Positions 56,299-64,000 of a stretch of DNA of 64,000 nucleotides are shown here, piece after piece (the stretch's first letter is position 1; each line of letters starts with the position of its first letter). The translations under genes and the position numbers were made by a program. The stretch is taken from contig NZ_LR215044.1 of assembly GCF_900660725.1 (NCBI RefSeq), forward strand, positions 1 through 64,000, read 5' to 3'. The notes under the pieces are model-generated. The model searched no databases and had not been told where the DNA came from. It saw only the letters and a program-made list of their open reading frames with translations. Origin of the DNA: Mycoplasmopsis arginini (GTDB lineage Bacteria; Bacillota_I; Bacilli_A; Mycoplasmatales; Metamycoplasmataceae).

Positions 56299-57177
56299 AT
56301 GTCAGTAGATTTAAATAAAATTAAAGAATTAAGAGAAAGAACAAACTTAGGCTTCCTAGATGTTAAAAAAGCTTTAGAAGCTAATGATAACGATGTGGAA
56401 AAATCAATCGATTGATTACAAGAAAAAGGAATTTTAAAGGCTGCTAAAAAAGCTGGAAGAATTGCTGCTGAAGGTATTGTAAGAGCATTAGTTAAAGATA
56501 ACGTAGCTGTTATTTTCGAACTTAATTCTGAAACAGACTTTGTTTCAAAAAACGAATTATTTATCGAACTTGCAAATAAAATTGGTGAAGCTTTATTTTC
56601 TAATGATTTTTCAACAAATGAAGAATTATTAGCTATTAAAATTGATGGTATTTCAATCGAAGATCATACAAGTTTATTAACAGCAAAAATTGGTGAAAAA
56701 ATCACTTTAAGAAGAGCATTAAAATATGTTGCTAAAGAAGGCGAAATTGTTGCGGCATATACACACGCAAATAATAGAGTAGCAACAATTATCATTGGTG
56801 AAGGTTCAAACCAAGAAGCATTAAGAAATATTTCAATGCATATTACTGCTTTAAACCCATCACATTTATTTGAATCATGCTTATGTGAAGTTGAATTAAA
56901 AGAAATTCACGACAGATTAGATGCTTCTCCAGCATTAGCAAATAAACCAGAAAAAATTCAACAATCAATTAAAGCTGGTTTATTAAGAAAAGAATTAAAC
57001 GAAAAAGGTGTTTTACTATACCAACCATTTGTAATGGATGACAGCAAAACTGTAGCGCAATACTTAGAAGATTCAAAATTAAAATTAATTAATGCTAAAA
57101 GATTTGAAGTTGGCGAAGGAATCGAAAAAAAGACTGTTGACTTCGCAGCTGAAGTTGCTGAACAAATGGCAAAATAA
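56299..57177 (+). CDS. tsf: Elongation factor Ts
   Basis: EF-Ts recycles EF-Tu by promoting GDP release. 292 residues. N-terminal [20 protein letters not shown] is the UBA-like domain (family RE-TGAGMMDCKKAL); the core contains [13 protein letters not shown] near 74 (TDFVAKN motif) and [10 protein letters not shown] near 184. TGA at 56413 and others are Trp. AAAAGAGG lies upstream of the ATG. Same transcript as rpsB. Confidence 0.95.
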
Positions 57178-57190
57178 GAATAATTTAAAT

Positions 57191-57226
57191 AAAAATTAAC
57201 CTCTTTTTATTTGGGGTTAATTTTTT
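57191..57226. terminator. Bidirectional terminator, tsf / dut
   Basis: AAATTAACC (57193-57201) pairs with GGTTAATTT (57215-57223), followed by T residues. It touches the dut stop codon at 57225. Confidence 0.78.
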
Positions 57227-57710
57227 AATATTTATTTTCTATTCTTTCGTAATTTTTCTTGTTTTTTTCGCGATATGAATTAATAATATCTTCTTCATTA
57301 ATATTAACAAGTTTTCCAAGACCAAGATATGCTTCATAGGCTTTTAATGCACTTGTTTGATTCTTTTGTGTTAATAGTCTAGTAAATAGTTTATATGTAT
57401 ATGCTAATTGAAGGCTAAAATTTTTATGCTTAATAAAAGGGTTTAAATTTGGTTCTACACCTAAAGGATAAGAGATACTAGTAATAAAATGTATTCCATC
57501 TGCAAATTCTTCTAACATTTTAGTTCAATTTATTCTTTTATCTTTTTTTCAATATTTAAATGCCTTAACTTCATTAGCAAACTCCCCAAGTTCAACTAAT
57601 AAAGCAATAACAATTTTAGTGTTAAAATATCTTTCGTCTTTCTTTGAAATATTGTCTGAAAAAGCTTTATCTAATTTTTTTTGTGATTCAAAAATTTCTT
57701 TTAAATTCAT
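57225..57710 (-). CDS. dut: Dimeric dUTP diphosphatase
   Basis: A 161-residue all-alpha dUTPase (dUTPase_2, MazG-like) that removes dUTP and supplies dUMP. N-terminal LKEIFESQKKLDKAF, then the metal-binding ELGEFANEVKAFKYWKKDK near 41 and MLEEFADGIHFITS near 65, the E-x-x-E plus E-x-x-D pattern of the family. The start ATG at 57710 is upstream of the Trp TGA at about 57519 region that shortens the apparent frame. A ribosome-binding site is not obvious. Confidence 0.85.
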
Positions 57711-57837
57711 AGTTTAAAAATTATAATCCATTAATAATAATAAAATTAAGATTTATATTATTTTTTTAATATCTTATTTTTTGTAAAAAAATATAAGTTT
57801 ATTAATAATAATTTATAATATTAATGCTATTTTAAAA

Positions 57838-57922
57838 GCTCCAGTGGCGAAATGGTAGACGCAGTTGACTCAAAATCAACCGGTTAAGAGCCGTGCTGGT
57901 TCAAGTCCAGTCTGGAGCACCA
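57838..57922 (+). tRNA. tRNA-Leu (anticodon CAA)
   Basis: 85 bases with long variable arm. Acceptor GCTCCAG pairs with CTGGAGC; anticodon arm GTTGACTCAAAATCAAC gives CAA; T arm GGTTCAAGTCC; CCA is encoded. Confidence 0.95.
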
Positions 57923-58033
57923 TATAATTACAAAATAAATTACCGATTTACTTATCATGAAAGATACTTATTTAATATAAGTATTTTTTTATTATAATTA
58001 TTGTGTTAAATAATTTCATAATTAAGGAATAAA

Positions 58034-58867
58034 ATGAATAACAAAAAACAAGAATTAAAAAAGATTAAAAAACATGAATTACATTCAAGTTGGCATCTAA
58101 TTTTATTACTTTCAGTAATTACAATGGTGTGATTTTTAATCACTTATATGGTAGCTATTTTTGAAAACAAATATTCATCAGACAGTGGATTTAAACTTTT
58201 TAATGATATTACTATTAGTATCTTAGCCGGTTTAATTTCTGGAATTTTAACAATATTATTGGCTTTTGTCTTTTTAGATTTATTAAAAAGATTCTATATC
58301 AAGGACTATTTTCATTACTATTCATATATTAATTCATTACGAAATAAATCCAAGTTTGTTTTCTTTAAAGATAGTAAAATACCAAGTGAACGTTATAAGA
58401 AAACTAAAGAAACAAAACAAATGACAAAAAGCACTTTTATCAACTTAGTTGCCGATATTTTAGGTTATACATTAGTTTCACCTCAATATAAAAATTTAAT
58501 AAATGAAATTGACAGCGATTTTGCAATGCACTCATTTATTACACCTAATTTTAATAGTCAAAGAAAATTTGCAATTACAAGAATCGTATTTTTAGATATA
58601 CTATTTCCTTTAATTGTATCTTCGATTATTATTGCCGTTATTGTCATTTTATATAAAAAGCAAGATGAAAATGTTCCAATTTCTGCAATCACAAGAATAT
58701 TAATAATATTATTAGCAAACATTTTTTCACTTTCATTTTCTATTACAATTTATGAATTTTACATTTTAAATAAAGTAAAAGACTATAACAGTTTTAATGA
58801 TTTTTACTTACTTTCATTTAATAATTTTGAATTTAAATATTTAAATTCTTCATTAATAAAAAGATAA
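58034..58867 (+). CDS. Hypothetical multi-spanning membrane protein
   Basis: A 277-residue protein starting at ATG 58034 (AAGGAATAAA upstream), with Trp TGA at 58127. Four hydrophobic segments: about 23-45, 62-86, 178-203 and 215-238. The central hydrophilic part (90-175) is basic. Not recognised as a known family. It sits alone between tRNA-Leu and the Lmp-like gene. Confidence 0.7.
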
Positions 58868-58907
58868 AAACCACCAATGCTATTACCACGCTTTGTGGTT
58901 TTTTTTA
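58866..58907 (+). terminator. Intrinsic terminator after the membrane protein gene
   Basis: AAAAACCAC (58866-58874) pairs with GTGGTTTTT (58895-58903), T tail. Confidence 0.78.
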
Positions 58908-59010
58908 TTAAAAAAGTTCCAATTTTCATTTTTTATCCAAAAAACGTCTTATTTTAAGTTAAAAAAAAGACATTTTTTGCACTTTTGCCAAAACTCCTTA
59001 ATAAAACTTC

Positions 59011-59026
59011 TTTTTTTTTTTTTTTT
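59011..59026 (+). repeat. T16 homopolymer upstream of the Lmp-like gene
   Basis: Sixteen consecutive T residues in a 250-base non-coding stretch, 92 bases before the Lmp-like start. Such tracts slip during replication. Its place in the putative promoter region suggests length-dependent control of transcription. Confidence 0.8.
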
Positions 59027-59118
59027 AATTTTAATAGGTTAAAATTAGGTGGCAATATTTTTGAAAAAAATATATTTTGCAAAATACAACATACAAGCAC
59101 ATAACTTGAGAGGTAAAA

Positions 59119-62100
59119 TTGAAAAAATCAAGAAAATTAGTAATTGGTTTAACATTCTTAACAGCAGCAGCTGCAGCAACGCTAGTTACCACAGTTGTTG
59201 GAATTTTGAAAAACAAAAATTTACCCCCAGAAAATAAGTTAGAACTTTCAAAAAAGAAATTTGGGGAAAAAGTAAATGAGACTAAGGAACTATTAGATAA
59301 ACTATTAGATCCTAAATATAAAGATATTAGAAAAAACTTACAAGATGCACTAGATGAAACAAATAAAAATATAACTAAAGATAGCAAAGCAGAAGATTAT
59401 GATAAACAAATAGAAAATTTAAGCAAAGCTATTGAAGAAATTAAAAAAGATAAACAACAAATTGACATTAATGATGGTTCTTTAGATAAATCAAAAAAAG
59501 AATATGAAGAAGCTAAAAAATCCGCAGAAGATTTAGCATCTAAATTAACAGATGATAAATATAAGACTGTTAAAGATAAATTAGACAAAGCTATTGTTGA
59601 TGCAACAAAAAATATCAATGAAAATAGTTCAAAAGAAGATTACAAACTAGCAACTGAAAAATTAAATAAAGCAATTGAAGTTGCTAATAATGAAAAAACC
59701 ACGATAGATAATTCAAATGAAACTTTAGAAGATGCAATTAATAACTTTAATAATAAACTTACTGAAGCAACAAATTCAGCTCGAGAATTATATGATCCTG
59801 AATTTATTTTAGAATGACAGGAATTACAAAAACGTATTGATGAAATTGAAGATGAAGTTGTAAACGCTTCGGAAGAAGATAAAAAATCAAAAGAACTTTA
59901 TCAAACAGGAACTGCCAAGTTAAATGAAGTTATTGCAAAAGCAAAATATTTAAAACTACAAAGAGAATTTGAATATCGAGAATTTGATAAATTATTAGAA
60001 AAACTAAATGATTTAATTGCAAAAGTTGATAATAAGCCATACTTAACAAATTTAAAAACTAAACTTGAAAATTATAAAGCTAATAATTTTAGTGATAAAA
60101 AGAAATTAGAGTATACTAGATTACCTATTTCTGAATTAAAAAATAAAATTTGAATACTAAAAGAAGCTGTTAATAGTTGAGAATCTCGTGTTAATGGATT
60201 ATTGCCTTATGTTGCTTCATATGAAGATAAACATAATGAAGCAGCTCGCTTTGCTCATGAATTAAAAAAACCTGAATATAGTCATATTAAAGGTACATTA
60301 GAACAAAAAATTTCTGAAGCACTTGATTTAGTTATAAATAACCAAACTAAAGCTAAAGAATCATTCCAAAATGCAATTCAAATCTTAAATGATGCTATTT
60401 CATTAGCAAAAAAAGATATAGAAATTAAAGACCGTGAATTAGTTGAATTAGAAATTGCAAAAAATGCATATAAAGCTAAAAAGACAAAAGTAGAAAAGCT
60501 TATTGAAGAATTAAATACTGATCGTATATACCTAAATGCAGAATTCAAATTTAAAGAATTATCAGATAATTTATCTGAACTATTAAACAACATTAATTCT
60601 GGACTAAATGATTTTTCAACCAAAACTGATTATGAAAATGCAACAACTAGTTTGGAAAATGCTATTCAAAAAGCTAAAAAAGCAATGCGTGAATTCAAAA
60701 ACCAAAGATGAAACTTAGATGAAGCTAAAGATGTTTATAAATCACAATTGAAAAAAGCTGAAGATTTATCAAACGAACTTAATAAACCTGAATATGAAGA
60801 AGTTAAAGCAGAATTAGATCAAAAGATTAATGAAATTAAAAACGGTATAACTGATACATCAGATAAGGAAGATTACCAAGATGCTACTTGAAAATTAGAA
60901 GATTTAGTTGAAGAAATAAAAGAAAAAGCTGAATCTATAAAAAATCAATTAGACAAATTAGGAACTGCTAGAGATCTTTATGAACAAAAATTAAATCAAA
61001 TATTGCAATATAAAGATCAAATTGCTAGTGATTTAAAATACTCTTTTCTTTCTATTCAATTAGAAAATGAAATTAATAGAATTAAAACTTCTACTGATTT
61101 AGAAAATATTTCATCTCTAGAAAAAGGGGCTGATGATTTAGCAATTTTGTTAGATAAAGCATCCTATGAAGTTGCAACTAGAGATAATTTATGACAACAA
61201 TTATTAAATGAAAAAGCTTTATTAGACACATTAAAACAAAATGTTGAAGGTAAAGATCATTTAAATAGTTTAAAAGATAAAATTAATACTAAATTTAATG
61301 AACTATTTCCTAATAACGAATTAACAAACCACGGACTAGCTAACAATCATGATTTAACAATAACTGTTATTGAACTTGCTGATAGTTTAAAGCAATTTAA
61401 AGAAGAATTTGATTTATTAGAAGCTAAACAAAATTATTTAAAACAACTTAGTTTAGTTAATGAAAAATTATCTGAAATAGAAAAATCAGTTAATAAAGAA
61501 CATTATAAAGAATCTAAGGATAAATTAGTTTCAGTCAAAGAATCAGCAGATGCAATAGCATCTGGTAATACTAAAATTTCTTATGACATAGCAACACAAG
61601 AATTAAGTAGAGTATTAGCAGAAGTGATAGAAAAAATTAAAGCCATAGATCAAGAATTAAGTTCACCGGAAGGAATGGAAAGACTTTATTGAGCTAAATT
61701 AAAAGAAGCTAAAAATTATGCTGATGGTGATTTAAATTCTGATCAAGAAATTTATAGTAATGAAAAAGATCAATTAAAACAAGCAATACAAGCAATTGAA
61801 AATGAAGTAACTACTACTCCTGTAGAAGATCAAAAAAAAGAGGGATTTTTTCAAGATAAAATTGATAAATTAAATAAAGCTCTTGATCAAGCAAAAGAAA
61901 CAAAACAAGAAAAAGATATAAGTTTATCTGAATTTGACGAATTAGCTTTAAGAGCAAACGAATTGGATAAGCGTATTGACGATTCAAAATATTATTCATA
62001 TTATAAAAATGAATTTAAATGATCAATTATTGATGATTTTCAACCACGAAGTAGAAAAAAATTTTCTTCACTAGCACAAGACGCAAGAAAACAAAAAATC

Positions 62101-62382
62101 GATTCCTTGAGAAATAAAGTAATTTATCATGAAGAAACTTTAGAACGTGTTTTACCTTTGATTAGTAAATATTTAGACTTAAAGAAAGAAGCAGAAGCAT
62201 TTCTCCAAGAATTAAGTAAAAATGTAATTTACAACGATATTAAAATTGCATTAGAAAAACAAATTTTTAATAGTGAAGAGGAAATTAAAAATAGTAGATA
62301 CATTGATTATGGTGTTCAAATTCCAATTTTAGAAGAAGCATTAGAATTATCTAAACAAGCTAAAAAAGCTAAAGATATTTAG
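59119..62382 (+). CDS. Lmp-like coiled-coil surface protein (truncated by TAG)
   Basis: A 1,087-residue protein starting with TTG at 59119, supported by GAGAGG seven bases upstream and by the N-terminus MKKSRKLVIGLTFLTAAAAA, a membrane anchor without a lipobox. The rest is Lys/Glu-rich helical sequence with repeats of about 75-90 residues; examples begin near residues 50, 125 and 540 and share the pattern L-x-x-P-x-Y-x-x-(I/V)-(K/R) then D-Y-x-x-(A/Q) (EDYDKQIENL, EDYKLATEKL, EDYQDATWKL). This resembles Lmp adhesion-related proteins of M. hominis and FIVAR-like modules. The frame ends at TAG 62380, but homologous coding sequence continues for 100 codons. Confidence 0.8.
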
Positions 62383-62682
62383 TTAGCAGAACTTGCAAAA
62401 GCTAAATCTGCTAATTTAGGTTTAAAAGTTGATGAAGCAAAAAATATATATGAAGAAATAAAACAAAATGCTAAAAATTATATTAAAGAACAACTTAGCC
62501 AACCTAAATATTTGCAAATAAAAAACGAATTACAAAGTAAAATTGAGAAAATAGAAGCTGAAGTAATTTCTTCACCAGCTACCAAGGAATTATTTGATCA
62601 AAAAGATGCGGAATTAAATCAATTATTATATAATGCCCAAAATGAAAAGGAAGCAAAAGATGCCCAGGAATCAGGGAATTAA
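62383..62682 (+). pseudogene. C-terminal continuation of the Lmp-like gene after an in-frame TAG
   Basis: Directly after TAG 62380-62382 the same frame stays open for 99 codons to TAA 62680. It keeps the same composition and repeat pattern: LAELAKAKSANLGLK, QLSQPKYLQIKNELQSKIEK and a final EKEAKDAQESGN. There is no new start codon with a ribosome-binding site. It is best read as the original end of the gene cut off by one point mutation or sequencing error. Confidence 0.75.
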
Positions 62683-63021
62683 TCTACTGTTAGACAAACA
62701 ATACAAAGATAATTTAATAAAAGTTAAAGATTTTTAAACAAGAATTTAAATAAATTTTTATATTATATAGTATTTAAAAAAGTTTTAAATGCCAAATTTT
62801 AGAAACTCAAGAAGTATTTAGAAAATAACAAAAGATGACAAATTAATGATGATAATCTAGATGTTGAAATTTAAATAATCAAAACATAACTATAAAAAAG
62901 TTAAAATGATTATCAAAGCATATTAAACTCATAATTATTAATTAAAAAAAGAAAAGTCAAGTTTTAAAAAACAACGACTTTACTTTTTTATTATATTTAG
63001 TACAAAAAATGTTTAAAAATT

Positions 63022-63078
63022 ATAATAAACTCCAAAAGCTTTTCCAAATTACTTGGTCCAACTTTTGGGGTTCATTAT
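63022..63078. repeat. Palindromic repeat, copy C
   Basis: 57 bases. Its reverse complement begins ATAATGAACCCCAAAAGTTG and is nearly the same as copy A (TTGGACCAAGTAATTTGGAA shared exactly). Arms are imperfect complements around a 5-base centre. Confidence 0.78.
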
Positions 63079-63213
63079 AAAATGCTGTAGGTTTTTTCTT
63101 ATTTTCTTTTCGTTTTAAGAATATTTTATACTAATAATCATCTATAAAATAAAAAGTGCAAAACAAATCTTTTTATTTTAAATAAAATAATTTTATATTT
63201 TATAGTTAAAAAT

Positions 63214-63306
63214 ATAATACAATTATTATTGTGAATTACAAAATCAAAACTCATATTTCACAACTACACAACAGAATTAGAACACTAATTCTTGTTGTGT
63301 TTTTTA
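63214..63306 (+). promoter_or_regulatory. Promoter and terminator-like hairpin in the P68 leader
   Basis: TATAAT at 63214-63219, then ACACAACAGAATTAG (63266-63280) pairing with CTAATTCTTGTTGTGT (63285-63300), followed by TTTTTT. The hairpin has the form of an intrinsic terminator but lies between promoter and gene, 49 bases before the ATG. Confidence 0.6.
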
Positions 63307-63354
63307 TTTAATTAAAAAATATTTGTAAAATTTTTTAACTTAGAAAGGAACAAA

Positions 63355-64000
63355 ATGAAAAAGAGTAACAAAATCCTACTTTCAATTAGTGGTTTTTCAG
63401 CTGTATCTCTTCCGTTAGTAGCAGTTTCATGTGGTGGATCTGCAAGATTCGATCAAACCGATGATGGAAAATTAAAAATTGCTACAGGTTTTTCAGAAAA
63501 TAATGACCAGGGTGTTGCTTTGAAAGCTATAATTGGCGCTTATAATGATTGATTAAATGCCGGTACTTCAGAAGAGCAATTAGAAAAAATTAATAAAGGT
63601 TATTTACCAATTGAAATTCATTTCCAACCAAATGGATATAGTACTGGAACTTTAACAACAAAATTAGGTGCTAAAGAACAATCTGATTTCTGAAACATTA
63701 TGGTTAACTACCCGACAGCAGCTTCTATATTAGCTCAAAATGATATGAATTTATCTTTATCTAATGAAACTTATGAAAGTTTAGATATTGCTCCAGCATT
63801 TAAAAATGTTAACGATGAAATTGGTGGAAACTTAGAAAAAAAAGAAAAATGAGTTGTTCCATTCTCACGTTCTTCAGAAATGCAATCTGTTAATAAAGTT
63901 CTTTTAGGAAAATTATTAAAAGAATTAAAAGAAATTCAAGGTGTAAAATTTGGAACAGACGAAAAAACCAAAAAAATAAAAGAATATATCGACTATTATA
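63355..64000 (+). CDS. P68-family-like surface lipoprotein (3' end outside window)
   Basis: The first 215 codons of a lipoprotein that runs past the window end. Signal MKKSNKILLSISGFSAVSLP followed by LVAVSC; lipid Cys is residue 26. The mature start KLKIATGFSENNDQGVALKA, and then HFQPNGYSTGTLTTKL and IMVNYPTAASILA, resemble solute-binding-type surface lipoproteins of the mycoplasma P68 group. TGA at 63550, 63691 and 63850 are Trp. Start has AGAAAGGAACAA upstream. Substrate is unknown. Confidence 0.7.

Larger units (their letters stand above)
62683..63354. other. 672-base non-coding region between the Lmp-like gene and the P68-type gene
   Basis: Short Lmp-like scraps: LLDKQYKDNLIKVKDF around 62683-62738 and KKYLENNKRWQINDDNLD at 62809-62874. 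A weak hairpin with AAAGTC/GACTTT lies near 62954-62990. Palindrome C and the promoter-hairpin of the next gene follow. No intact gene. Confidence 0.55.

Noticed and set aside
59119-62682. Repeats in the Lmp-like gene as a CRISPR array or tandem DNA repeat
   Set aside because: The similarity is at protein level with diverged DNA; no identical regularly spaced units.

Overview
This window comes from a mollicute, a wall-less AT-rich Mycoplasma relative. It starts at the first codon of dnaA. In nearly every gene, in-frame TGA must be read as tryptophan (genetic code 4); once that is done, most apparently broken frames fuse into full-length genes. From memory, the arginine deiminase at 53.7 kb looks identical or nearly so to the Mycoplasma (Metamycoplasma) arginini enzyme. 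The P80-P60-HinT cluster and the Lmp-like coiled-coil protein also fit the M. hominis / M. arginini group. No 16S rRNA or database search was available, so the species call is an inference.

Layout. 1-5.3 kb: replication start and housekeeping genes (dnaA, dnaN, S4 protein, rpmB, a nucleosidase, tatD, rsmA). 5.4-8.1 kb: tRNA-Cys and tRNA-Arg, a DDAH-like arginine-analogue hydrolase, gpmI. 8.2-11.4 kb: a palindromic repeat and a large membrane-anchored DUF885 putative peptidase, then tRNA-Leu and tRNA-Lys. 11.7-14.65 kb, minus strand: TPP riboswitch, p37/Cypl thiamine-binding lipoprotein and a fused permease, with no ATPase gene beside them. 14.7-18.2 kb: S1 protein, pgi, lactate-type dehydrogenase and an ABC ATPase that could be the missing thiamine-transport subunit. 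18.3-23 kb: mgtA with a leader-peptide-containing 5' region, then prs-rsmG. 23.1-32.7 kb: a 2,787-residue FtsX-type permease with its ATPase and a small membrane protein.

33.8-39.5 kb: P80, P60, HinT and lysS in one direction. 39.6-44.7 kb: whiA, a decayed gene, a solitary 5S rRNA, recO, RNase J, a membrane protein, mscL. 44.9-46.9 kb: arcB-arcC. 47-50.5 kb: rlmB and cysS, divergent from argS. 50.6-53.3 kb, minus strand: tRNA-Ser, a lipoprotein with a complete staphylococcal-nuclease domain, class II aldolase, RNA polymerase delta subunit. 53.7-54.9 kb: arcA, separated from arcBC. 55-59 kb: rpsB-tsf, dimeric dUTPase, tRNA-Leu, a membrane protein. 59-64 kb: an Lmp-like surface protein downstream of a T16 tract and cut by an in-frame TAG, a non-coding stretch, and a truncated P68-type lipoprotein.

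How the genes work together. Energy comes from arginine (ArcA, ArcB, ArcC), possibly with extra citrulline from the DDAH-like enzyme, and from sugar phosphates (Pgi, Fba, GpmI, Ldh). Nucleic-acid precursors are probably scavenged with the surface nuclease. Thiamine pyrophosphate is imported under riboswitch control. The surface is set by P80/P60, the Lmp-like protein, the P68-type lipoprotein and the giant permease. Regulation is mostly cis-acting: riboswitch, leader peptide, possible attenuator, a probable phase-variable homopolymer, and compact terminators that overlap stop codons. No transposase, prophage or CRISPR array was seen; the only mobile-element trace is a 55-57 bp palindrome present three times.
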